64,000 bases of DNA from Bacteroidaceae bacterium HV4-6-C5C (GTDB lineage: Bacteria; Bacteroidota; Bacteroidia; Bacteroidales; Bacteroidaceae), in assembly GCA_007896885.1 (NCBI GenBank), contig VOIU01000006.1, positions 62,001-126,000 of the forward strand, given 5' to 3'. The notes under the pieces were generated by a model. It made no database searches. It was not told where the DNA came from and saw only the letters and a program-made list of their open reading frames with translations. Made by a program: the position numbers and the translations under genes. Positions 54,128-62,392 of this stretch are shown here, one piece after another (position 1 is the stretch's first letter; each line of letters starts with the position of its first letter).

Positions 54128-56083
54128 ATGAGTAATATAAAATTTATACTAATAATCTGTTTCAGTTCACTTATGATGAGTCTGAACGCTACAGTGAGGC
54201 TTCCTCATTTATTTTCGGATCATATGGTTATTCAAAGAGATCAGCCTGCCAAGGTATGGGGATGGGCGGGTAAGAATGAAACTGTTCTAGTTACCATCAA
54301 TAATCAGACTAAAAAAGTAAAGGCAGATAAATATGGAAGTTGGACGTTATCTTTCGAAAAAATTGCAATTGGTGGCCCTTATAGCATGGAAATAGAAGGT
54401 AGGGATAACCGAATTTCCTTGGAAGATATTTATGTGGGTGATGTTTGGCTTTGCTCCGGACAATCAAATATGGAGATGCCCATTCATGGATGGGGATCGG
54501 TTGATAATTACCAAGAAGTGATAAAAAATGCCGGGAATCATCTTATACGGACGTTTAATGTATCTAAGGCGATGGACGTAAGTCCTAAGAGTGATTGTGA
54601 TGGAGCTTGGACAGTTTGTTCCCCTGAGAGTGTGGCAAATTTCTCTGCAGTGGCATACTTCTTTGCACAAAAACTAAACCACGAACTCAATATACCTATT
54701 GGCATTATCAATTCTTCATGGGGAGGAACAGAAATTGAATCTTGGATTCCGACAGATGTCTATCAAAATTTGTCTAACCACTTTAAAAAGAAGTATGAGG
54801 ATATTAAAATCACCAACTTCGATCGGTTCGTGAAAGAGAACGAAGTTAATAAGAATTTGTACATGGCTGCTATGAATAATGATCCCGGTATGAGTGAAAA
54901 GTGGTATAATCCTTCGACAGATGTTTCATCTTGGGAAAAGATGCAAATACCTCAAGTTTGGGAAAATATATTAGGTAATATTGATGGTATTGTTTGGTTT
55001 AGGCGTACTTTCACCTTATCTGAAGAAGATAATGGGAGCCATGCTATGATACAGTTAGGCCCTATTGATGATGACGATGTATTATGGGTGAACGGTGTAA
55101 AAGTGGGAGAAACTCGTGGTTATGCCACAAACAGGCTTTACGAGATTCCATCCGGATTACTTAAAGAAGGGGAAAATACCATTGTGGTGAAAATTACCGA
55201 TTATTCAGGTGGAGGTGGAATATATGGAAATGCCGATGATTTGCAGGTAAAAACGGCAAAGAAACAATATTCATTGGCGGGTGAGTGGCTATATAAGGCC
55301 TCAGTTAGCAATAAATCATTCAACTATGTGGCTATCTCGCCTAATATGTATTATGGGCTACTTTACAATGCCATGATAAATCCTTTGACCCAATTTCCTA
55401 TCAAGGGGGCTATTTGGTATCAGGGAGAAAGTAATGTGGCCGAGGCCTATGATTATAGAACACTCTTTCCTTTAATGATCAACACTTGGCGTGAAAAGTG
55501 GAGAGAGCAGTTCCCTTTCTATTGGGTCCAACTGGCTAATTATATGGCTAAGGATAAAACACCGCAAAAGAGTGAATGGGCTGAATTGCGTGAAGCTCAA
55601 ACGATGGCTCTTTCTCTTCCCCTAACAGGGCAAGCTGTGATTACAGATATTGGAGAGGGTGATAATCTCCATCCTCGAAATAAACAAGATGTAGGGCTTC
55701 GTTTGGCTTTCATTGCTTTAAATAAGACTTATGGAATGGATAATTTCGTATATTCGGGACCGGTTTTCAAGTCAATGAAAGTACTTGGTAATAATATTTG
55801 CATTGAATATGATCATATAGGGCAAGGATTATTTGTGAAGAATAAGTATGGTTTTGTAGAAGGATTCTCTGTAGCTGGTGTTGATCGTAAATTTGAGTGG
55901 GCTCAAGCTTATGTGGATGGCAATAAAGTTTTTCTTTATTCTAATCATGTTGCCCATCCTATAGCAGTTCGTTATTCATGGTCTAATAATCCGGATGTAA
56001 ATTTGTTCAATAGAGATGGATTACCCGCTGCTCCTTTTAGAACTGATCAATGGGATGACAATGATAGTAAACCTTATAAATAG
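54128..56083 (+). CDS. Sialate O-acetylesterase-like SGNH esterase with inserted GH2-type sandwich domain
   Basis: The 651-residue protein has a signal peptide (about 1-21). The SGNH nucleophile Ser113 lies in LCSGQSNMEMP. GTEIESW and WYQGESNV supply oxyanion residues, and the catalytic Asp/His motif is DNLHPRNKQD. Residues about 260-380 (MQIPQVWENILGNIDGIVWFRRTFTL) look like a GH2 N-terminal sugar-binding jelly roll inserted in the esterase. Enzymes of this group deacetylate sialic acid or other acetylated sugars. In a beta-glucan locus an acetylated glucan is more likely than sialic acid, but that is inference. Confidence 0.85.
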   Translation: MSNIKFILIICFSSLMMSLNATVRLPHLFSDHMVIQRDQPAKVWGWAGKNETVLVTINNQTKKVKADKYGSWTLSFEKIAIGGPYSMEIEGRDNRISLEDIYVGDVWLCSGQSNMEMPIHGWGSVDNYQEVIKNAGNHLIRTFNVSKAMDVSPKSDCDGAWTVCSPESVANFSAVAYFFAQKLNHELNIPIGIINSSWGGTEIESWIPTDVYQNLSNHFKKKYEDIKITNFDRFVKENEVNKNLYMAAMNNDPGMSEKWYNPSTDVSSWEKMQIPQVWENILGNIDGIVWFRRTFTLSEEDNGSHAMIQLGPIDDDDVLWVNGVKVGETRGYATNRLYEIPSGLLKEGENTIVVKITDYSGGGGIYGNADDLQVKTAKKQYSLAGEWLYKASVSNKSFNYVAISPNMYYGLLYNAMINPLTQFPIKGAIWYQGESNVAEAYDYRTLFPLMINTWREKWREQFPFYWVQLANYMAKDKTPQKSEWAELREAQTMALSLPLTGQAVITDIGEGDNLHPRNKQDVGLRLAFIALNKTYGMDNFVYSGPVFKSMKVLGNNICIEYDHIGQGLFVKNKYGFVEGFSVAGVDRKFEWAQAYVDGNKVFLYSNHVAHPIAVRYSWSNNPDVNLFNRDGLPAAPFRTDQWDDNDSKPYK

Positions 56084-56110
56084 ATACAACTATAAATTTA
56101 ACACAAAATT

Positions 56111-57355
56111 ATGAAGCGTACTTTATTAACGTTATGTCTCGTACTCTCCACTGCATTGGGGTGCCATATTCACTGTGCTCCAAAAACAGGCAATGTAAAA
56201 GAAGGATTTGTGGCAATAAAGGGGAAAGATTTGATTAAACCGGATGGCTCAAAACTTTTTATCATGGGAACTAATTTGGGTAATTGGTTAAATCCGGAAG
56301 GATATATGTTCAAGTTTACCAAAACAAATTCCGCACGATTTATCAATGAAATGTTTAGCCAGTTGGTTGGCCCCGATTTCACCGCAGAGTTCTGGAAGGC
56401 TTTTAAAGATAATTATATAACTCGTGCTGATATCCGGTTTATTAAAGAAACAGGCGCTAATACGGTCCGTTTACCCTTTAACTATAAAATGTTCACGGAT
56501 GAGGATTATATGGGACTGACAACTAAGCAGGATGGTTTTGCCCGTATTGATACTTTAGTCGAATGGTGCCGTCAAGAAGGGTTATATCTAATCCTTGATA
56601 TGCATGATGCTCCGGGTGGACAGACTGGCGACAATATTGACGACAGTTATGGTTATCCTTGGTTGTTTGAAAGTGAAGCCAGCCAGAAACTGTACTGTGA
56701 AATCTGGCGTAAGATAGCTGCTCATTATAAGAACGAGCCGGTTGTCTTAGGATACGAACTTCTAAATGAACCTATTGCACCATATTTTGAAAAGATGGCT
56801 GAACTCAATGGTAAGCTTGAAGGCATCTATAAAAAAGGGGTCGCTGCCATTCGTGAAGTAGATAAGAACCATATCGTGTTGTTGGGCGGAGCTCAGTGGA
56901 ATGGGAACTTCAAGCCATTTAAAGACTCCAAGTTTGATAAGAAGATAATGTACACTTGCCATCGTTATGGTGGAGAGGCTACCAAAGCGGCTATTCAAGC
57001 TATAATAAACTTCCGTGACAGTGTAAATCTGCCGATGTATATGGGGGAAATAGGACATAACACCGCTGAATGGCAAGCAGCATTCTGCAAAGTGATGCGC
57101 GAAAATAATATCGGTTATACTTTCTGGCCTTATAAGAAGATGGATGGCTCTTCTTTTGTGGGCATCACTCCACCTGAAAATTGGGCGAATATTATTCATT
57201 TTTCGGAGGCTCCGCGTACTTCTTATAAAGAGATTAGAGAAGCGCGTCCCGATCAAAATATAGCTCGTAAGGCAATGATGGACTTTATAGAAGCCTGCAA
57301 ATTGAAAAACTGTGTGGTTCAGAAAGACTACATAGGTTCGTTAGGAATGAAATAA
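56111..57355 (+). CDS. GH5-family glucanase, lipoprotein
   Basis: The 414-residue protein has a lipobox (TALGC, Cys18) and a GH5 TIM barrel. It shows GTNLGNWLNPEGYMF near 53-67, ADIRFIKETGANTVRLPF, DMHDAPGGQ, acid/base Glu220 (ELLNEP) and nucleophile Glu313 (MGEIGHN). The GNWL opening and the long LNEP loop resemble exo-beta-1,3/1,6-glucanases of fungi. It probably helps to cut branched beta-glucan. It lies 27 bp after the esterase and 21 bp before GH3. Confidence 0.88.
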   Translation: MKRTLLTLCLVLSTALGCHIHCAPKTGNVKEGFVAIKGKDLIKPDGSKLFIMGTNLGNWLNPEGYMFKFTKTNSARFINEMFSQLVGPDFTAEFWKAFKDNYITRADIRFIKETGANTVRLPFNYKMFTDEDYMGLTTKQDGFARIDTLVEWCRQEGLYLILDMHDAPGGQTGDNIDDSYGYPWLFESEASQKLYCEIWRKIAAHYKNEPVVLGYELLNEPIAPYFEKMAELNGKLEGIYKKGVAAIREVDKNHIVLLGGAQWNGNFKPFKDSKFDKKIMYTCHRYGGEATKAAIQAIINFRDSVNLPMYMGEIGHNTAEWQAAFCKVMRENNIGYTFWPYKKMDGSSFVGITPPENWANIIHFSEAPRTSYKEIREARPDQNIARKAMMDFIEACKLKNCVVQKDYIGSLGMK

Positions 57356-57376
57356 ACTATTTAAATGTATTAGAAT

Positions 57377-59605
57377 ATGGAAGTTAAAAAGATGTTTTTA
57401 GGACTGGTTCTTTTTGCTGTACTTCCCTTGGGAGCACAGCAAAATCCGGTATATCTGGATAAGAGCAAGTCTATTGAGGAGAGAGTGGAAGATGCGTTAC
57501 ACAGGCTGACGCTGAAAGAAAAGATTGCAATGGTACATGCCCAGAGCAAGTTTAGCAGTCCGGGAGTTGCCCGACTGGGTATACCTGATTTTTGGATGAC
57601 GGATGGCCCTCACGGTATACGCCCGGAGGTACTTTGGGATGAGTGGGAGCAGGCAGGATGGAGTAATGACTCTTGCGTAGCATTTCCTGCATTGACTTGC
57701 TTGGCGGCTACTTGGAATCCGGAGGTGTCTCATCTTTATGGTAAGAGTATCGGTGAAGAGGCGCGTTTTCGCAATAAGACCGTGCTCTTAGGACCGGGTG
57801 TAAACATTTACCGCACTCCGCTTAATGGACGTAATTTTGAGTATATGGGTGAAGACCCTTATCTGGCTTCGCGTATGGTTGTACCTTATGTACAAGGTGT
57901 ACAACAGAATGGGGTAGCTGCTTGTGTGAAGCATTTTGCGCTAAATAATCAGGAAGTGAATCGACATACGACCAATGTAGTAGTAGATGACCGTGCACTT
58001 TATGAGATCTATTTGCCTGCTTTTAAAGCTGCGGTGCAAGAAGGTAAAGCTTGGGCTATAATGGGTTCTTATAATCTTTACAAGGGGCAGCACTGTTGTC
58101 ATAATCAGTATTTGCTGAATGATATATTGAAAGGTGAATGGGGATTTGATGGAGTGGTGATTTCTGATTGGGGCGGTGTTCACGACACCGATCAAGCAAT
58201 TACAAACGGTCTTGATATGGAGTTTGGTAGCTGGACAAACGGTTTGTCCAACGGTGCCAGCAATGCTTATGATAATTATTATTTGGCATTGCCTTATTTG
58301 CAACGCATACAATCCGGTAAGGTTGGCACAAAAGAATTGGACGATAAAGTACGCCGTATCTTACGGTTGGCTTTACGTACTACCATGAATACTGACAGAC
58401 CTTTCGGTTCGATGCTCTCACCTGAGCACTACAAGGCTGCGCGTCGCATTGGTGAAGAAGGTATTGTTCTGCTAAAGAACAAGAATGCTGTTTTGCCTAT
58501 TGATCTGTCGAAAGTGAAGAAAATTGCGGTTATCGGTGAGAATGCACTGAAGATGATGACCGTAGGTGGTGGAAGCTCTTCGTTGAAAGTACAACATGAA
58601 ATTTCGCCTTTGGATGGTCTTAAAGAACGTATCGGTAACAAAGCTGAAATAGTATATGCTCGTGGTTACGTGGGTGATGCAAGCGGTGAATACAATGGTG
58701 TGGTTACAGGTCAAAACCTCAAAGATAACCGATCTGTTAAAGAGCTGACTGATGAGGCTGTAAAAGTGGCAAGTGAAGCAGATTGTGTTATTTTTATAGG
58801 GGGGCTTAACAAAAGTGCACATCAGGACTGTGAAGACTATGACCGTAAAGGGTTAGGTCTGTCGTATGGACAGGATGAGTTAATTGCAGCGCTTGCAAAA
58901 GCGAATAAGAATCTTGTTGTAGTCAATATTTCGGGTAATGCAGTGGCAATGCCTTGGCTTGCACAAGTTCCGGCTGTATTACAAGCTTGGTACTTGGGCT
59001 CGGAAGCAGGTCATGCACTTGCATCGGTGTTGATGGGCGATACAAATCCTTCGGGTAAATTGCCGTTTACCTTCCCTGCTCGTTTGGAAGATGTAGGTGC
59101 ACATCAGTCAGGTGAATATATCGGAACCAAGAGCCAGGATGTCGTTAATGAAGAGTATAATGAGGGAATTTTTGTAGGTTATCGTTGGGCTGATAAGCAA
59201 AAGAATGTGAAGCCTCTATTCCCCTTCGGTTATGGATTGTCATATACCACATTTGCTTATTCCAAGCCTGCTATTGATAAGAAAATCATGTCTTCTGACG
59301 AAGAGGTTACGTTGACGGTAAAAGTCAAAAATACAGGAGCTCGCGAGGGTCAGGAAGTTGTTCAGCTATATATTAGCGATAAACAGTCAAGTCTTCCACG
59401 CCCCGTAAAAGAGTTGAAAGGCTTTGCGAAGGTGAAACTCGCTCCCGGTGAAGAAAAAGAAGTGAGCTTTGCCATTAATAAAGATGCGTTGAGCTACTTT
59501 GATGACAAGAAGCACGAATGGGTAGCAGAGCCTGGTAAATTTGAGGCAATCGTAGCTGCTTCAGCTGCAGATATCAAGGGAGTTGTTCCCTTTGAATTGA
59601 AATAA
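57377..59605 (+). CDS. GH3 beta-glucosidase, periplasmic
   Basis: The 742-residue protein has a signal peptide ending LPLGAQQ, the TIM barrel with KHF (185-187) and nucleophile Asp264 (VVISDWGGVHD). A second alpha/beta domain (AVIGENALKMMTVGGGSS) and a C-terminal fibronectin-III-like domain (TLTVKVKNTGAREGQEVVQLYI) follow. It would release glucose from the imported beta-gluco-oligosaccharides. It is the last gene of the locus and is followed by a strong terminator. Confidence 0.93.
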   Translation: MEVKKMFLGLVLFAVLPLGAQQNPVYLDKSKSIEERVEDALHRLTLKEKIAMVHAQSKFSSPGVARLGIPDFWMTDGPHGIRPEVLWDEWEQAGWSNDSCVAFPALTCLAATWNPEVSHLYGKSIGEEARFRNKTVLLGPGVNIYRTPLNGRNFEYMGEDPYLASRMVVPYVQGVQQNGVAACVKHFALNNQEVNRHTTNVVVDDRALYEIYLPAFKAAVQEGKAWAIMGSYNLYKGQHCCHNQYLLNDILKGEWGFDGVVISDWGGVHDTDQAITNGLDMEFGSWTNGLSNGASNAYDNYYLALPYLQRIQSGKVGTKELDDKVRRILRLALRTTMNTDRPFGSMLSPEHYKAARRIGEEGIVLLKNKNAVLPIDLSKVKKIAVIGENALKMMTVGGGSSSLKVQHEISPLDGLKERIGNKAEIVYARGYVGDASGEYNGVVTGQNLKDNRSVKELTDEAVKVASEADCVIFIGGLNKSAHQDCEDYDRKGLGLSYGQDELIAALAKANKNLVVVNISGNAVAMPWLAQVPAVLQAWYLGSEAGHALASVLMGDTNPSGKLPFTFPARLEDVGAHQSGEYIGTKSQDVVNEEYNEGIFVGYRWADKQKNVKPLFPFGYGLSYTTFAYSKPAIDKKIMSSDEEVTLTVKVKNTGAREGQEVVQLYISDKQSSLPRPVKELKGFAKVKLAPGEEKEVSFAINKDALSYFDDKKHEWVAEPGKFEAIVAASAADIKGVVPFELK

Positions 59606-59666
59606 TTTATCCTCTCCATAGCAGAGTGCTATTTAGGGGAATATCCCCCGAATGGATGATTTAATC

Positions 59667-59711
59667 AAAACGTCCTTACTGCAACATCATCGCAGTAAGG
59701 ACGTTTTTGTT
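59667..59711 (+). terminator. Intrinsic terminator of the beta-glucan locus
   Basis: Perfect 16-bp stem AAAACGTCCTTACTGC (59667-59682) with GCAGTAAGGACGTTTT (59692-59707), a 9-base loop, then TGTTTTTT. Confidence 0.88.
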
Positions 59712-60157
59712 TTTTCTAAACCATCCCAATCTTTCTGCCTGATAGCTCCCGTCGATCGCTTCTTCTACAAAAGACTTTTCCTTTAGGTGGTTTGCATAAA
59801 CGAAAAAAGAGGAATCGGGACATACTACCTGCGAATTATTTCATTTCATCTGATTTGGTTGCCCGATGCCTTAATTTGGTAAGGCTTTTCTCTCTTTCTT
59901 GCTTGATGAATATTTTACAAATAAAAGGCTCTCAAATATTATTTCCGTTAATGGATCAAATTCACTCCTATACTGAATAAGGATAAGTATAGGACTTAAC
60001 TATCATCAATCCTATACTTATCCCTATTCAGTCGTTACCTAATTATATCCCCATTGAGAAAGCCTTCTGATTGAGATAAAAATCACTCTCACTTTGAGTA
60101 TATATCGATAGGTGTGTGTTGTAAAATAATTGACACATTATTTTCCCTGATACAAAA
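59712..60157. other. Non-coding gap between the GH3 gene and the mannonate dehydratase gene
   Basis: No supported gene. An open frame of 62 codons at 59792-59980 has no family features and its end runs into a long dyad. The gap holds that 22-bp dyad (59973-60031) and a CGTTACCTAAT string (60033-60043). Confidence 0.45.
59973..60031. repeat. Long inverted repeat (22-bp arms, 15-base loop)
   Basis: Arms 59973-59994 and 60010-60031 are complementary apart from one G-U-compatible position. They start CTGAATAAGGATAAG and end CTTATCCCTATTCAG. There is no T-run on either side, so it is not a standard terminator. It may be an RNA structure, operator or remnant of a mobile element. Confidence 0.75.
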
Positions 60158-60194
60158 AAGCTCTTCACCAATATTTATAATTGGCGAAGAGCTT
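60158..60194 (-). terminator. Intrinsic terminator of the uxuA operon
   Basis: AAGCTCTTCACCAAT (60158-60172) pairs with ATTGGCGAAGAGCTT (60180-60194) with one mismatch, a 7-base loop. On the minus strand it is followed by TTTTTTG-type sequence (AAAAAAG region before 60160). It lies about 90 bp after the uxuA stop. Confidence 0.8.
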
Positions 60195-60285
60195 ATCATT
60201 TTATTTAAAGGGCTAAATAAACTCTTTAAAGAGTATAACAGATTATGTACTAACCGTAACCGATTATCTCATGTTTTGTCTTTCT

Positions 60286-61464
60286 TTAGCGATCGAGATA
60301 CATGGATTTAGCAATACCCATTTCCAGTCCGCGAAGTTCAGCCAGTCCTCTTAATCGTCCAATGCAGGAATAACCCGGGTTGGTCTTTTTCTTCAAGTCG
60401 TCAATCATCTGATGACCATGGTCAGGGCGCATGGGAATAGAGACTTTTCGACGTTGCTGTAATTCAAGAAAAGCTTTCATTACATGGAACATATCCACAT
60501 CTCCCTCCAAGTGGTTAGCTTCATAGAAGTTACCTTCAGCATCCCTTTGGGTACTGCGGAAATGTACGAAATTGATTCTATCACCAAACTGCTTCATCAT
60601 CCCCTCCAAGTCGTTAGCGCTACTTACACCAAACGAGCCTGTGCACAGGCACAACCCATTGCTTTGGTTCGGTACAGCATCGATCAGAGCCTGAAAATCT
60701 TCAGCTGAACTCATTATACGCGGAAGTCCAAGTATAGGATAGGGAGGATCATCGGGGTGTATAACCAGTACCACGCCAGCTTCGTCGGCAACCGGAGTTA
60801 CTTCCTTTAAGAAGTAGATGAGATTGCTTCGCAATATTTCAGGCGTGATGCCTTCGTAACGATCCAGTTCACGTTGGAATTGCTCTAGTGTGAAGCTTTC
60901 TTCCGAGCCCGGTAATCCGGCGATCATATTGCGCACGAGTACTTGTTTGTCAGTCTCCGTCATGCTATCCAAACGGGCTTTTGCTTTAGCTTTCTCAGCA
61001 TCACTGTATGTAGCTTCTGCACCCGGCCTCTTTAATAGGAAAAGATCGAATGCAACATATGCTGCGCGTTCAAAACGCAATGCACGCGAACCATCGGGGA
61101 GCTCATAAGCCAAGTCAGTACGAGTCCAGTCGAGCACCGGCATAAAATTGTATGTGACAATGTTAATGCCACACTTACCTAGGTTACGGAGGCTTTCCTT
61201 ATAATTCTCAATATAAGTTTGGAAGTCTCCTGTCTGAGTCTTTATATATTCGTGCACGGGCACGCTCTCGACTGCAGACCAACGCAATCCAGCGTCTTCA
61301 ATCAGTTGTTTTCTTTTCAAGATTTCTTCCACAGTCCATACCTCTCCATTAGGAATATGATGGAGTGCATTGATGATGCCTGTAGCACCGGCTTGTTTTA
61401 TATCTTGAAGGCTTATAGGGTCGTTCGGACCATACCAGCGCCAAGTTTGTTCACATAAATACAT
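60286..61464 (-). CDS. uxuA: D-mannonate dehydratase
   Basis: The 392-residue protein matches UxuA throughout: [38 protein letters not shown] at the N-terminus, [35 protein letters not shown], and LCLCTGSFG with the HFR.T motif. It converts D-mannonate to 2-keto-3-deoxy-D-gluconate in the glucuronate pathway. It lies 13 bp downstream of the SDR gene, as expected for a mannonate oxidoreductase-dehydratase pair. Confidence 0.95.
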   Translation of the reverse strand: MYLCEQTWRWYGPNDPISLQDIKQAGATGIINALHHIPNGEVWTVEEILKRKQLIEDAGLRWSAVESVPVHEYIKTQTGDFQTYIENYKESLRNLGKCGINIVTYNFMPVLDWTRTDLAYELPDGSRALRFERAAYVAFDLFLLKRPGAEATYSDAEKAKAKARLDSMTETDKQVLVRNMIAGLPGSEESFTLEQFQRELDRYEGITPEILRSNLIYFLKEVTPVADEAGVVLVIHPDDPPYPILGLPRIMSSAEDFQALIDAVPNQSNGLCLCTGSFGVSSANDLEGMMKQFGDRINFVHFRSTQRDAEGNFYEANHLEGDVDMFHVMKAFLELQQRRKVSIPMRPDHGHQMIDDLKKKTNPGYSCIGRLRGLAELRGLEMGIAKSMYLDR

Positions 61465-61477
61465 AATGGTTCAGGGT

Positions 61478-62287
61478 TTAAATTGAAAAAGCATCAAATC
61501 CACCGTCTACTACTGAGAGTACACCTGTAACGAAACTGGAAGCATCACTAATGAGGTAGTGAATTGTACCGAACAACTCTTCAGGTTCTGCAAATCGTCC
61601 ACATGGAGTATGAGCAATAATTGTTTTTGCACGATCGGTGTATGAGCCATCCGGGTTCGTCAATAAAGCACGGTTTTGGTTGGTTAATAAAAATCCGGGT
61701 ACAATGGCATTTACGCGAAGTTCGGGACTAAACTTTGTGGCCAATTCACCGGCCATGTAACGGGTATAATTAGCTATTGCAGCCTTTGCCGAACCATATC
61801 CTACCACACGAGTCAGAGGGCGCAAAGCCGATTCAGAGCAGAAATTCACTATAGCTCCTTTTTTGTTTTTTGCCATTACATCGACAAAAGCCATTGTCGG
61901 TAAGATTGTACCGAAAAGATTCAGATCCACCACTTTCTTAAAGGCATCCACATCCAAATCGAGGACAGTCTTGTCCGGTGCAATAGTTGCTCCCGGCATA
62001 TTACCTCCGGCACCGTTCAACAAGACGTCTATTGTACCGAAACGATCGAGGATAGCTTTTTTGTTTCCTTCCAATACCTCTTTATCCAGTACATCGGTAA
62101 CCAAGAATAATGCTTCTGTCTTTTGGTTAAGCTCTGCTTCCAGTTCTTTGCCGATTTCTTCGGCACGATCAAGTATTACTATCTTAGCACCTTGTTCGGC
62201 AAGATAACCGGCAATACTTTTTCCCAGGATTCCGCAACCGCCGGTAATGACAATTACTTTTCCTTTGATATCAAATAAGTTTTTCAT
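61478..62287 (-). CDS. SDR-family oxidoreductase, probable D-mannonate oxidoreductase (fructuronate reductase)
   Basis: The 269-residue short-chain dehydrogenase has the nucleotide motif TGGCGILG (15-22), NGAGG near 91-95, a catalytic Ser near 151-153 (CSESALRP), and Tyr164-x3-Lys168 (YGSAKAA). Pairing with uxuA suggests fructuronate to mannonate reduction with NADH. That step is done by the unrelated UxuB in E. coli and by SDR enzymes (UxuB/KduD-like) in other bacteria. A gluconate-type dehydrogenase is the alternative. Confidence 0.85.
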   Translation of the reverse strand: MKNLFDIKGKVIVITGGCGILGKSIAGYLAEQGAKIVILDRAEEIGKELEAELNQKTEALFLVTDVLDKEVLEGNKKAILDRFGTIDVLLNGAGGNMPGATIAPDKTVLDLDVDAFKKVVDLNLFGTILPTMAFVDVMAKNKKGAIVNFCSESALRPLTRVVGYGSAKAAIANYTRYMAGELATKFSPELRVNAIVPGFLLTNQNRALLTNPDGSYTDRAKTIIAHTPCGRFAEPEELFGTIHYLISDASSFVTGVLSVVDGGFDAFSI

Positions 62288-62328
62288 AATTTATGAAGTT
62301 AAAAATAGATTTATCTGTTAATTGCGTG

Positions 62329-62336
62329 CAAACATA
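62329..62336 (-). promoter_or_regulatory. Putative -7 box for the SDR-uxuA operon
   Basis: TATGTTTG on the minus strand is a perfect TAnnTTTG, about 42 bp before the SDR ATG. No spaced TTTG was seen. It gives the pair a promoter separate from the upstream GH2 gene. Confidence 0.4.
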
Positions 62337-62392
62337 CATAAAATATTACGATTTATAATTAGATCACTTTAAAATAAAGGGAATTGATTTCC

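Noticed and set aside
59792..59980. 62-codon open frame in the gap after the GH3 gene
   Set aside because: No recognisable motif, no promoter, and its end falls in the long dyad.
59973..60031. Long dyad as a rho-independent terminator
   Set aside because: No T-run on either strand, and separate strong terminators already exist for both neighbouring operons (59667-59711 and 60158-60194).
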